Assembly: GCF_026672375.1 (NCBI RefSeq)
Contig: NZ_JAPPRA010000001.1
Coordinates: forward strand, 1,984,001 to 2,048,000
Origin: Caulobacter sp. SL161
GTDB taxonomy: Bacteria > Pseudomonadota > Alphaproteobacteria > Caulobacterales > Caulobacteraceae
Direction of reading: 5' to 3'
DNA: 64,000 bases
Below are positions 27,626 to 35,669 of this stretch, one piece after another. Below the pieces are notes generated by a model that saw only the letters and a program-made list of their open reading frames with translations, was not told where the DNA came from and made no database searches. Both the position numbers and the translations under genes were made by a program. Positions within the stretch are counted from its first letter, which is position 1; each line of letters begins with the position of its first letter.

Positions 27626-27740
27626 CCGTCATCCCGCGCTTTATGCGCGGGACCCATGGTTCAGCTTCCACGTGAGAGCATGAGTTTCTTCTCACCTGCG
27701 ACGGACAAATGGATCCCGCGCATGAAGCGCGGGATGACGG
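27626..27740. repeat. Palindromic repeat copy A (GTCATCCCGCGC family)
   Basis: Terminal inverted repeat of 16 perfect bases (CCGTCATCCCGCGCTT / AAGCGCGGGATGACGG), extending to 32 bases with two mismatches. Each arm is itself a hairpin, CCCGCGC-TTTAT-GCGCGGG on the left. The central part contains GGTTCAGCTTCCACGTGAGAG, shared in inverted form with copy B. It lies just after the glyS stop and could also act as a transcription-terminating structure. Confidence 0.85.
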
Positions 27741-27759
27741 GGTTGTCGAGTTTGGTGGT

Positions 27760-28086
27760 TCAGAACTGGCGCGGAACGGGCGTCCAGTTCATCACCTGAT
27801 CGTAGAGATCATCCCAGCGCGGATTGTCGCGCTCGATCAGGTTGATCTTCCACTGCCGGGGCCATTCTTTCAGTCGCTTTTCCCGATGGATGGCGGCGGT
27901 CATGTCGTCGTGGGTCTCGTACCAAACGAGCCGCGTCAGACCGTACCGCTGAGTGAACCCCTTCAGGTGTTTCTCGCGATGCTCTACGAGGCGCGCCTCG
28001 AACCTGCTCGTCACGCCGATATAGAGCGTGCCGTAGGGCTTGTTGGTCATGATGTAGACAGCGATCGAGGCGTCGCGCGGGACCAT
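27760..28086 (-). CDS. GIY-YIG superfamily nuclease (small, stand-alone)
   Basis: 108-residue single-domain GIY-YIG protein. The two signature strands are VYIMTNK (residues 10-16) and LYIGVT (21-26). They are followed by the catalytic-helix arginines R28/R32 in SRFEARLVEHREKH and by the metal-binding glutamate region HREKRLKEWPRQWK (67-80, probably E69). The C-terminus LIERDNPRWDDLY is typical of the small alphaproteobacterial group related to YhbQ. It is a predicted DNA endonuclease with no helper domain. It is isolated between two inverted repeats, runs opposite to glyS, and has no obvious partner genes. Confidence 0.88.
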   Translation of the reverse strand: MVPRDASIAVYIMTNKPYGTLYIGVTSRFEARLVEHREKHLKGFTQRYGLTRLVWYETHDDMTAAIHREKRLKEWPRQWKINLIERDNPRWDDLYDQVMNWTPVPRQF

Positions 28087-28137
28087 GGCGACACTATGCG
28101 CGAGTTGGCCTCAAGATACAATCTAAAGTAATGATAA

Positions 28138-28251
28138 CGTCATCCCGCGCTTTATGCGCGGGACCTATTTGTCCGCCGCACGTGCGGAGAAAGCTCACAC
28201 TCTCATGTGGAAGCTGAACCATGGGTCCCGCGCATGAAGCGCGGGATGACG
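28138..28251. repeat. Palindromic repeat copy B, inverted relative to copy A
   Basis: Ends CGTCATCCCGCGCTT (28138-28152) and AAGCGCGGGATGACG (28237-28251), 15 perfect bases. Reverse-complemented copy A aligns to it along the full length, including ATTTGTCCG, CTCTCA-GTGGAAGCTGAACCATGG and the inner CCCGCGCAT arm. The centre has diverged (CGCACGTGCGG hairpin here). Confidence 0.85.
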
Positions 28252-28280
28252 GGAGATTGATGCGGGGTGACAGAGGGGGT

Positions 28281-29138
28281 CTAAGCCCGCACCGCCGCCG
28301 CGTTGAACTCCGCCATCCAGTCGGCGACCAGCGGGCGGTCGTCCTGGTCCCACGGGTGGAAGCCCGGACGGTACCAGGCGAAATAGGTCTTCCAGCCGCG
28401 GCGGAAGATGCCCGGATCGCCCCAGACGAACCGCTTCACCGCCTTCAGCGCCGCCTTGGGCGTGTAGCCGTCGGCTTCCAGCAGCCGCGCGGCGTAGCGG
28501 CTGATGTTGCGGGTGAACATGATCGTCACCAGCGCCATCGCCCGGCAGCGGATCATGTAGCGCTTCAGCGGCGACCAGTCCTTGGTCACCTCCAGGAAGA
28601 CGTCATAGGCCACGGCCTTGTGCTCGGTCTCCTCGACCGCATGCCAGCGCCACAGCTTTTCGATCTCGGGGTCGGTGGTGTCGAACAGGTTGCGGTGGCG
28701 GGCGTGCATCTCGGCCATCATGGCCGTGAAGTGCTCCAGCGCGATGGTCGAGATCAGCATGGCCATCGGCCCGCGCTCGCGGGCCATCTTCACGCGGCCG
28801 CGAATGGTCTCCTCGATCTCGGCGACCGGATAGCGCTCGCGGTCGATCAGGCTGTTGAGGTGATGGTGCTCGCGGGAGTGGATGGCCTCCTGGGCGATGA
28901 AGCCCTTGGCGTCCTCGGCGAGCTTGCCCGTCAGGCGGTCGCGATAGGCCTTCACGGCGTCCATGAACATCCGCTCGCCGTCCGGGAAGGTGAGGGACAG
29001 CGCGTTGAAGACGGCGGTGCCGACCGGATCGCCGCCCAGCCAGTGGCCCTTCTGGGCCGAGGTCAGGTCGAAGCGGATGTCGCGCGGGGCGACGGCGAGA
29101 TCATCGGGGGTGTGCTTGGTTTGGGTCGCGGCGGTCAT
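28281..29138 (-). CDS. PF10118-type predicted metal-dependent hydrolase
   Basis: 285-residue protein of the metal-dependent hydrolase family (COG3687). Several Glu/His motifs suggest a ferritin-like di-metal site: FPDGERMF, FIAQEAIHSREHHHL, STIALEHFTAMM, and HAVEETEHKAVAYDVF. Later hydrophobic helices include YMIRCRAMALVTIMF. Biochemistry is not established. The gene is divergent from a TetR-type regulator across 74 bp, and the regulator's probable operator lies in that gap, so it is likely its main target. Confidence 0.8.
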   Translation of the reverse strand: MTAATQTKHTPDDLAVAPRDIRFDLTSAQKGHWLGGDPVGTAVFNALSLTFPDGERMFMDAVKAYRDRLTGKLAEDAKGFIAQEAIHSREHHHLNSLIDRERYPVAEIEETIRGRVKMARERGPMAMLISTIALEHFTAMMAEMHARHRNLFDTTDPEIEKLWRWHAVEETEHKAVAYDVFLEVTKDWSPLKRYMIRCRAMALVTIMFTRNISRYAARLLEADGYTPKAALKAVKRFVWGDPGIFRRGWKTYFAWYRPGFHPWDQDDRPLVADWMAEFNAAAVRA

Positions 29139-29204
29139 GGGCGTTGTGTCCTGGGCCGAGTTGGGGCTTGGTCAGCCTCCGTTGCTCTTGAGATTTGGTT
29201 GTAC

Positions 29205-29218
29205 TGACAAAAATGTCA
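29205..29218. promoter_or_regulatory. Probable TetR-type operator
   Basis: Perfect inverted repeat TGACA-AAAA-TGTCA in the gap between the divergent hydrolase and TetR genes, covering the presumed ATG of the regulator. Position and symmetry suggest autoregulation and control of the divergent gene. Confidence 0.5.
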
Positions 29219-29827
29219 ATAGAGGTCCCGCAATCCCGCGCGCCGCGCGTGCGCCGCTCGCCGGAAGCCGCCCGCGAGAACATCCTGGCGGCCGCCGAGG
29301 CGATCCTGGTGGAGCAGGGGCCCCAGGCCTTGAAGCTGGCCGACGTGGCTAAGGCCGCTGGCGTCGTCCACGCCAATGTCATTCACCATTTCGGGTCAAT
29401 CGGCGGCGTCGAGACGGCGCTGATGGAGCGGATGATCCGCCAGTTGGCCGACAAGGTGATCGCCGTCATCCAGAAGGAGGGCTCGTATATCGGCATGGGC
29501 GCCCAGGCCCTGTTCGACGCCTTCGAGGCCAAGGGCGCCGCGCGCCTGGCCGCCTGGCTGGAGATGACCGGCGAGGGCAAGCGGATGACCCTGGTGCGTG
29601 ATGTCGTCGACGAGATCATCGACACCCGCGTGGCGCGCGAGGCCGTGCCCAACCGCGACGCGGTCGTCGACTTCATCCTGCTGAACATCATCCTGGCGGT
29701 GGGGGTGGGCCTCTTCGGCCCGACCCTGAGCGAGCTGCTCGGGCGCCCTTCAGGCCGGGCGCGCGAGCTGGCCCAGGCGCTGATCCAGGAGCGGATCGAT
29801 CAGGTCGTGGCCGCCGCGCGGGGCTAG
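29213..29827 (+). CDS. TetR-family transcriptional regulator
   Basis: 204-residue regulator. The N-terminal helix-turn-helix is in ARENILAAAEAILVEQGPQALKLADVAKAAGVVHANVIHHFGS (about residues 18-60), followed by a ligand-binding helical domain. ATG at 29213 lies inside a perfect inverted repeat and has no ribosome site; TTG at 29195 is the alternative start. If 29213 is right, the message may be leaderless or start within the operator. The ligand is unknown. The partner gene is the divergent PF10118 hydrolase. The stop codon overlaps that of the convergent Nudix gene through CTAG. Confidence 0.8.
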   Translation: MSIEVPQSRAPRVRRSPEAARENILAAAEAILVEQGPQALKLADVAKAAGVVHANVIHHFGSIGGVETALMERMIRQLADKVIAVIQKEGSYIGMGAQALFDAFEAKGAARLAAWLEMTGEGKRMTLVRDVVDEIIDTRVAREAVPNRDAVVDFILLNIILAVGVGLFGPTLSELLGRPSGRARELAQALIQERIDQVVAAARG

Positions 29828-30219
29828 CCCCGAGCTTTCAGGGCCGGTAGCACGGCGTCGGTCAGCAGCGGCGCCAGACGCCGATCGCCGGGCGCGGCGG
29901 GATCGACCCAGGCCAGTTCCTCGATCTCGGCGCGCGGGCTGATCTCGCCCGTTACCTCGGCGAGATAGGTCGCCGACTGTACCGTGAAGCCGGCTTCGTT
30001 GGCGGCCCGGGCGCTGAAGCAGCCAAGGAGGGTCGCCGACACAAGCTCGCAACCCAGCTCCTCGCGCAGTTCGCGGGCCAGGGTGGTCAGGTCGTCCTCG
30101 CCCGCGTCGCGCTTGCCGCCAGGCTTCATGAAAATCGCAGTGCCGCGTTTGCGGACCAGCAGCAGCCGGCCCTCCGCATCGCGGATCACGGCGGTGACGA
30201 TATCGAGGACGCGGTTCAT
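29824..30219 (-). CDS. Nudix hydrolase
   Basis: 131-residue Nudix enzyme. The Nudix box GX5EX7REUXEEXGU reads GKRDAGEDDLTTLARELREELGCEL (Glu pairs in RELREEL), near residues 34-58. The preceding strand LLLVRKRGTAIFMKPGGK is typical. Probably hydrolyses a nucleoside diphosphate derivative (house-cleaning type); the substrate is not deducible. It is the last gene of the leftward block, convergent and overlapping by the stop codon with the TetR gene. Confidence 0.85.
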   Translation of the reverse strand: MNRVLDIVTAVIRDAEGRLLLVRKRGTAIFMKPGGKRDAGEDDLTTLARELREELGCELVSATLLGCFSARAANEAGFTVQSATYLAEVTGEISPRAEIEELAWVDPAAPGDRRLAPLLTDAVLPALKARG

Positions 30220-30253
30220 GGTGCGACCCTAACCGCGCCCCAGAGTCGCGTCG

Positions 30254-31342
30254 CTATTTCTCGATCGCCGCCAGGATATGTTCGACGATCAGCTTCTCGG
30301 AGATGGCGTGGGGCTGGCGGACGCCGAAGTTGGTGGTGGTGACAACGACCACGAGGTCCAGGTCGGGGACGATCGCGACCTTCTGGCCGCCTGACCCGTT
30401 CATCACCCAGGCCTTGCGGCCGGCGAAGGTCTGCAGCCAGATCAGGTAGCCATAGTCGGTGTCCTGGCGGGCGTTAGCGTGCGGCGTGACGGAGGCCTTG
30501 ATGAAGTCGGCGGATAGCACCGCCTTGCCGTTCCACTGGCCGCCATTGGCGTAGAGCTGGCCCAGTTTCAACAGATCGCGGCTGCGCAGGCCAAGGCCGC
30601 CGCCCCCCATGGCCAGGCCCAACGGGGACATCTGCCAGCGCGGCGCCTCGATGCCGAGCGGCTTGAACAGGGCTTCATCGGCGAAGGCCGGCAGGGGCTT
30701 GCCGACCGCGTTCTGGACCACTTGACCCAGGGTCACGACCCCGGCGGTGCAATAGCTGAAGCTGCGGCCGTAGGGGGAGGCTTCCGGTTTCGGAACCCAT
30801 TCGGGAAAGCCGCGCACGGGCAGGTCGAGGTAGAAGCCGACCCAATCCTCAATCAGGTACATCCGCTCTTCATTGCCGCGCGAAAACTGGTTTTCGTCGT
30901 CGCACTCGGCGATCGAGCTCATGGTCAGAAGGTCCTCGACCGTGACCTTGTCCTTGCGAGGATCGGGATTAGCCGCCGGCGGGCGGTCCTTCAGATAGCG
31001 CTTGATCGGCGCCTGAACGCTCGGCAGCACCTGCCGATCGATGGCTGCGCCGGCCAAGAGGGCGGTGACCGTCTTGGTGCTCGAGCGGGTGTTCCGCCGC
31101 GCTTCCGGGCCGCCGTCGGGCTTGCCCTCGTCGTAGTAGGCTTCGAACACCAGCTTGCCGCGGCGGGCGATCAAGACGCTGGTGATCTGCTGGAACTGGC
31201 CCGCCTTGATCGCGGCCGACATGGCGTCGAGCTTCGGCGCGGAGAGCCCCTCGGCGGCCGGGTTGGCGGTTGGCATGTCTGAAGCGGCTTGGGCGCTGAG
31301 AGGCGCAAGGACCAGGGCGGCGGCGAACGCGAAAGCTTTCAA
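30254..31342 (-). CDS. Serine hydrolase, beta-lactamase class C / EstB-like, exported
   Basis: 362-residue periplasmic hydrolase of the class C beta-lactamase-like family. Signal peptide FAFAAALVLAPLSAQAAS; catalytic SxxK at S87-K90 (NTRSSTKTVTALL). The second motif region is FSYCTAGVVTLGQ, where Y acts as general base in relatives. The third region is near GSGGQKVAIVPDLDLVVVVTT. These proteins are usually esterases or peptidases rather than true beta-lactamases. TTG start preceded by TGGAGTTCCCCG. It lies 30 bp after the AraC gene and is probably the last gene of hemB-araC-hydrolase. Confidence 0.83.
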   Translation of the reverse strand: MKAFAFAAALVLAPLSAQAASDMPTANPAAEGLSAPKLDAMSAAIKAGQFQQITSVLIARRGKLVFEAYYDEGKPDGGPEARRNTRSSTKTVTALLAGAAIDRQVLPSVQAPIKRYLKDRPPAANPDPRKDKVTVEDLLTMSSIAECDDENQFSRGNEERMYLIEDWVGFYLDLPVRGFPEWVPKPEASPYGRSFSYCTAGVVTLGQVVQNAVGKPLPAFADEALFKPLGIEAPRWQMSPLGLAMGGGGLGLRSRDLLKLGQLYANGGQWNGKAVLSADFIKASVTPHANARQDTDYGYLIWLQTFAGRKAWVMNGSGGQKVAIVPDLDLVVVVTTTNFGVRQPHAISEKLIVEHILAAIEK

Positions 31343-31372
31343 CGGGGAACTCCAAAAATCTGCCGTTGCGGT

Positions 31373-32236
31373 CTAGGTCGCGCTGACGCCTGCGTCTTGG
31401 ACGTCTGAAACATGTGGGCGCCGCCCGCACAGCCGCGCGAACTCGCCGGGCGTGACGCCATAGGCGCGGATGAACTGGCGATTGAGGTGGCTCTGATCAC
31501 AGAAGCCGGACGCCAGGGCGATGTCACCGATCGGGTCACGTCCACGCATCAGGAGGTCGGCGGCGCGCTCCAGTCGTCGTGTACGGAGGCGATCGCCGGG
31601 CGCCGCGCCCATCCAGCGGCGATAGCCTCGCGCAAGGTGGACAGGGTGGACGCCAGCCACGCGGGCCAGGTCGGCGACACCGATCGGTTGGTCGAAGGTG
31701 TCGGCAAGATAGGTCTCGGCGAGGTCCAGCCAGGCAGGACGCTTTTCGCTTTGGCGGGGCGGCGCCAGGGCCTGGGCCGCCAGCTCCAGGCTCAAGCCTT
31801 CCAACGATAGCGACTCGGCGTCTCGGGTCAGCAGGGCGCGCGTGAGGCGCAGGGCCGCGCTGCGGGCCTGGGGCCCTGTGAGGCGAAGCGCGTCAATCGC
31901 GGGGCCGGCGCCGGCGTCGGCCAGGGCGCGCCAGTCGGTCGCGTCGAAGCTGACCGCGAGGAAACAGCCGCCGCCGTCGAAAAAGCGGTCGCGGTGGACG
32001 ACGCCGGGCGGGTTGTAGACCAACACCGGACCTTCGGTCTCGGGACCGGCGGCGGTGGTTATGTAGCGGCCGTGGGTGGCCAGCACGAAGTGAGCGTCGT
32101 CGTGGCTGTGCTCATCGACGTGGTCGGCGCGCTTGGTGGCTTCCAGGTGCGCTAGGCGCACGCCTGGCAACTGCCGTTCGACGGTCAGCGCGCCGTAGAA
32201 CCGGCCTTTGCTCAGGACGGTCCTCGGGGCGGCCAT
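31373..32236 (-). CDS. AraC-family transcriptional regulator
   Basis: 287-residue regulator. The N-terminal cupin-like effector domain is HVDEHSHDDAHFVLATHGRY with later VYNPPGVVHRDRFFDGGG. The C-terminal double helix-turn-helix is VADLARVAGVHPVHLARGYRRWMG and IGDIALASGFCDQSHLNRQFIRAYGVTPGEFARL. The order and length are standard for this two-domain group. Its ATG is one base from the hemB stop, so it is probably co-transcribed with hemB. The downstream serine hydrolase is a plausible target. Effector unknown. Confidence 0.87.
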   Translation of the reverse strand: MAAPRTVLSKGRFYGALTVERQLPGVRLAHLEATKRADHVDEHSHDDAHFVLATHGRYITTAAGPETEGPVLVYNPPGVVHRDRFFDGGGCFLAVSFDATDWRALADAGAGPAIDALRLTGPQARSAALRLTRALLTRDAESLSLEGLSLELAAQALAPPRQSEKRPAWLDLAETYLADTFDQPIGVADLARVAGVHPVHLARGYRRWMGAAPGDRLRTRRLERAADLLMRGRDPIGDIALASGFCDQSHLNRQFIRAYGVTPGEFARLCGRRPHVSDVQDAGVSAT

Positions 32237-32237
32237 G

Positions 32238-33239
32238 TCAGCCCAGCTTCTCCGCCGCCCAGGGCGCGAAGTAGGTGATGATCCCGGCTGCGCCGGCGCG
32301 CTTGAAGGCGGTCAGGCTTTCCAGGATGGCGCGGTCCTTGTCGATCCAGCCGTTCTGGGCGGCGGCCATGATCATCGCGTACTCGCCCGACACCTGGAAG
32401 GCGTAGGTCGGCATGCGGAACTCGTCGACGATGCGGCGGACGATGTCGAGATAGGGCATGCCCGGCTTGACCATGACCATGTCCGCGCCCTCGGCGATGT
32501 CGAGGGCGACCTCGCGGATGGCTTCCTCGGTATTGGCCGGGTCCATCTGATAGGTCTTCTTGTCGCCCTGGCCGGCGGACAGCTTGGCCGAGCCGATGGC
32601 GTCGCGGTACGGGCCATAGAAGGCCGAAGCGTATTTGGCCGCGTAGGACATGATCATCACGTCCTGATAGCGGGCGGCTTCCAGCGCCGCGCGCAGCTTG
32701 CCGATGCGGCCGTCCATCATGTCGGACGGGGCCAGGATGTCGGCGCCGGCTTCGGCTTGCATCAGGCCCTGTTCGATCAAGCGGTCGATCGTGGGGTCAT
32801 TGAGGATCTTGCCGCCCTCGACCACGCCGTCGTGCCCGTGGTCTGTGAAGGGGTCCAGCGCCACGTCGCACATGATGCCGACCTCGGGGGCGGCGTCCTT
32901 CATGGCCTTCACGGCGCGCGGGATGACGCCGTCCGGATCGGCGGCTATCGAGCCAGCGGCGTCCTTCCGCGACCCGTCGATGTGCGGGAAGATGGCGATG
33001 GCCGGGATGCCGAGGTCACGGGCGCGCACGGCGGCCTTGGCGGCCTCCTTGACCGACAGGCGCTCCACGCCCGGCATCGAGGCCACCGGGATCACGCCTT
33101 CGCCCTCGTGCACCACCATCGACCAGATCAGGTCGGACGGGCGCACCTCGTGCTCGCGGACGAGACGACGGACCCAGTCGTTCTGGCGCACGCGGCGCAG
33201 GCGGGTGTGCGGATAGGGGGCGAGGGGCGGCGTGGTCAT
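32238..33239 (-). CDS. hemB: Delta-aminolevulinic acid dehydratase (porphobilinogen synthase)
   Basis: 333-residue enzyme condensing two 5-aminolevulinates to porphobilinogen, the second step of heme synthesis. Schiff-base lysines are in MIMSYAAKYASAFYGPYR and MVMVKPGMPYLDIV. At the metal site the sequence is CDVALDPFTDHGHDG, i.e. Asp residues instead of the cysteine triad of zinc enzymes. It therefore belongs to the magnesium-dependent, zinc-independent group common in alphaproteobacteria. hemA, the preceding pathway step, lies at 40.9 kb in this window. Confidence 0.96.
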   Translation of the reverse strand: MTTPPLAPYPHTRLRRVRQNDWVRRLVREHEVRPSDLIWSMVVHEGEGVIPVASMPGVERLSVKEAAKAAVRARDLGIPAIAIFPHIDGSRKDAAGSIAADPDGVIPRAVKAMKDAAPEVGIMCDVALDPFTDHGHDGVVEGGKILNDPTIDRLIEQGLMQAEAGADILAPSDMMDGRIGKLRAALEAARYQDVMIMSYAAKYASAFYGPYRDAIGSAKLSAGQGDKKTYQMDPANTEEAIREVALDIAEGADMVMVKPGMPYLDIVRRIVDEFRMPTYAFQVSGEYAMIMAAAQNGWIDKDRAILESLTAFKRAGAAGIITYFAPWAAEKLG

Positions 33240-33297
33240 GGCGTTGATGTGAACCGCGCCGCCGATCGAGGCAAGACCAGGGCGACCTTAAGCGCTC

Positions 33298-34797
33298 TCA
33301 CGAATAGCGGAACGCCGCGTCGTCCAGGTCGATGGTCGGGAAGAGATCCTTCTCGGTCCAGTAGTCCTGGGTGTGCCGCCATTCGGGCTTGTCGCCGGCC
33401 TGGGGCAGCAGGTGCATGTTGCGCATCAGGTAGCCGGGATTAAAGTCCTCAGGATCGATCCAGCTCCCGATCTTCATGTCCTTATCCTCCGGCCGCAGGG
33501 CGACCTCGACCTGCTTCTTGCCCTTCTGCTCCATGTGCGCGAGCAGGCGACAGACGAAGTCGCCGATCAGGTCCGCCCGCAGCGTCCAACTGGCGCGGAA
33601 ATAGCCGAACACCCAGACGAGGTTCGGCACGCCGGTGAACATCATGCCGCGATAGGTGACCGTCTTGGCGAAATCGAGCGGCTGGCCGTCGATCTCGAAC
33701 GCGATGTCGCCCAGCACCGACAGATCAAAGCCCGTGGCCGTGATAATCACGTCGGCGTCCAGAGTCTCGCCAGACTTCAGCAGCAGGCCGGTCTTGGTGA
33801 AGCGCTCGATCTCGTCGGTGACCACGCTGGCCTTGCCCGAGGCGACGCCCTGGAAGAGGTCGCCGTCGGGCACGAAAGCGATCCGCTGGCGCCAGGGGCG
33901 GTAGCGCGGCGTGAAGTGCTTGGCGATGTCGAAGTCCTCGCCAAGGAACATCTTTACGCCCTCAAGGAGCTCTGCCTTGACGGTGTCGGATTCCTCGATC
34001 GCGCGCCGCGTGAACTCGTGCTGGTCGAACAGCACCTTTCTGCGGACGATCTCGTGAATCCAGGCCTCGTCGACCTGCAACTGGCGCAGGGTGTTGGCCA
34101 GCTCGTTCTCGTTGCGGCCAGGGACGAAATAGGTCGGCGAGCGCTGCAGCAGGGTCACGTGCGCGCAGTCGCCCGCGATGTTGGGCACCAGGGTCGCGGC
34201 GGTGGCGCCCGAGCCGATGACGACGACCTTCTTGCCCCTCAGGTCGAGATCCGCGGGCCAGGTCTGAGGGTGAACGATCCGACCGTCGAAATCCGCCATC
34301 CCCGGCCATTCGGGCGTGTAGCCGACGGAATGCCGGTAGTAGCCCTGGCACATCCAGAGGAAGTTGGTGGTGTAGGTCTCGACACCGTCGGGTCCGGTGA
34401 CCTCCAGCGTCCACAGCCTGTCCTTCGAGGACCACCGGGCCGCACTGATCCGGCGCTTGTAGCGGATGTGTTGCGCGAGGTGGTTCTCCTCGATCACCTC
34501 GCCCATGTAGCTGAGGATCTCGGCGGCCGTGGCGATCGGCGGTCCGACCCAGGGCTTGAAGCGATAGCCGAAGGTGTAGAGGTCGCTGTCGGAGCGGATG
34601 CCCGGATAGGTGTGGGTCAGCCAGGTGCCGCCGAAGCTGTCGAGGGCCTCTAGAACGCAGTACCGCGTTCCGGGTCTTTGCGTCGTCAGGTGATAGGCGC
34701 CGCCGATCCCGGAGATGCCGGCGCCGACGATGATCACATCGAAATGCTGTGTCGCCGCGCCATGCGCGGTCTTCTGAAGCGTTGCCGCCTCGGCCAT
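33298..34797 (-). CDS. Flavin-containing / Baeyer-Villiger-type monooxygenase
   Basis: 499-residue FAD- and NADPH-dependent monooxygenase. FAD-binding motif DVIIVGAGISGIGGAYHL (residues about 20-37). The FMO/BVMO region is FDGRIVHPQTWPADLDLRGKKVVVIGSGATAATLVP with the NADPH-binding GSGATA. A late IITATGFDLS closes the Rossmann core. Oxidises a ketone, aldehyde or heteroatom substrate that I cannot name. It is upstream of hemB by 58 bp in the same direction, but no functional link is apparent. Confidence 0.88.
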   Translation of the reverse strand: MAEAATLQKTAHGAATQHFDVIIVGAGISGIGGAYHLTTQRPGTRYCVLEALDSFGGTWLTHTYPGIRSDSDLYTFGYRFKPWVGPPIATAAEILSYMGEVIEENHLAQHIRYKRRISAARWSSKDRLWTLEVTGPDGVETYTTNFLWMCQGYYRHSVGYTPEWPGMADFDGRIVHPQTWPADLDLRGKKVVVIGSGATAATLVPNIAGDCAHVTLLQRSPTYFVPGRNENELANTLRQLQVDEAWIHEIVRRKVLFDQHEFTRRAIEESDTVKAELLEGVKMFLGEDFDIAKHFTPRYRPWRQRIAFVPDGDLFQGVASGKASVVTDEIERFTKTGLLLKSGETLDADVIITATGFDLSVLGDIAFEIDGQPLDFAKTVTYRGMMFTGVPNLVWVFGYFRASWTLRADLIGDFVCRLLAHMEQKGKKQVEVALRPEDKDMKIGSWIDPEDFNPGYLMRNMHLLPQAGDKPEWRHTQDYWTEKDLFPTIDLDDAAFRYS

Positions 34798-34932
34798 GCC
34801 CGTTCCTCCCGTGTCGGCCGCTTTTCGGCCAGTCGAACCGAGCGCCTCTGACGGGCGCTTAGGTTATCGACGTACACTTAGAGGGTCGCGCGTGTTTTGC
34901 GCTTGATCAAGCGTGTTGGCGAGGAAAGTCCG

Positions 34933-35391
34933 TTATGGCGCGGCGCGAGAGGCCAAGACCGAACCGCCGTCCAGGCGCGTCCAGATCTGCGACTTGCAGA
35001 GCAGGTTACCGATCACACAGCCCTTGGCGCGCATCGTCCGAGCGTCGAGCACATCGGCGGTGCCGACCAGGGTGACCCGCAGCGTGGGAACCCAGACGCG
35101 GCCCTTGAGCGAGCCGTTGTTCTGGGCTTCGAAGTCGCGCAGGAGCTGCTTGCCGATCAGGGTGTCGGCGCCGGCCTTGCGCGCGTCGGCCTCTGCCTTG
35201 GCGCTGGCCCACACGACAACGCCGCAGGTGGCCGCGCCGCAGCCCTTGATCTCAAGATGGACCGTGTTCTTCGGATTGCGCCAGACGCCATAGCTGCGCG
35301 TGATGTCGCCGCCGGCATGGGCGGGCGCGACGAACGCGGTCATGGCCAGAGCCACGGTCAAGGTGGCCAGTACGGATTTGAAGAAACGCAT
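34933..35391 (-). CDS. DUF2147 secreted protein
   Basis: 152-residue exported protein. The signal peptide (FFKSVLATLTVALAMTAFVAPAHAG) is followed by a DUF2147 domain: YGVWRNPKNTVHLEIKGC, CGVVVWASAK, and the end GCVIGNLLCKSQIWTRLD with paired cysteines likely forming a disulfide. DUF2147 proteins are periplasmic and of unknown function. Single-gene unit with long non-coding DNA on both sides. Confidence 0.8.
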   Translation of the reverse strand: MRFFKSVLATLTVALAMTAFVAPAHAGGDITRSYGVWRNPKNTVHLEIKGCGAATCGVVVWASAKAEADARKAGADTLIGKQLLRDFEAQNNGSLKGRVWVPTLRVTLVGTADVLDARTMRAKGCVIGNLLCKSQIWTRLDGGSVLASRAAP

Positions 35392-35526
35392 AACGGTCAG
35401 TGCGAAGGACTATGATTGAGGACGCTACCCCGGAGCAGGGCATTTGGAGCGAAAGGTCATGGTTATCAAGGGGGTGCGCTCCAACAGGCGATTCACACCG
35501 TGTAACGGAGGATTTCAGGTCACATT

Positions 35527-35541
35527 GAGCTCCGGGAGCTC
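35527..35541. promoter_or_regulatory. Perfect inverted repeat upstream of acyl-CoA dehydrogenase gene
   Basis: GAGCTCC-G-GGAGCTC, a 15-base perfect palindrome 128 bp before the start codon. It sits in the 278-bp gap after the DUF2147 gene. Candidate operator; no regulator gene is adjacent. Confidence 0.35.
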
Positions 35542-35669
35542 CGGCGTTCCGATAGTCTCCATGATGCAGTGAAATGGCGGTGGCGCATGATTGACACCGC
35601 GTCGCCGGCGCGGCACGTCAGCCATCAATGAGGTGAGGGCGGTTCTGCCCCGAACGGGAGGAAGTGCGC

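Larger units (their letters stand above)
27626..28251. mobile_element. Candidate GIY-YIG mobile unit: nuclease gene enclosed by inverted palindromic repeats
   Basis: Two homologous ~113-bp palindromic elements in opposite orientation (27626-27740 and 28138-28251) enclose a single 108-residue GIY-YIG nuclease gene, 19 and 51 bp from the repeats. The outer ends are CCGTCATCCCGCGCTT and AAGCGCGGGATGACG(G). The arrangement resembles transposase-REP pairs, but with a GIY-YIG nuclease in place of the Y1 transposase. Mobility is inference; no target duplication was recognised. Confidence 0.5.

Noticed and set aside
27600..28260. CRISPR array or IS element at the repeats around the GIY-YIG gene
   Set aside because: Only two copies, inverted and 113 bp long with internal palindromes; no spacers and no transposase gene.
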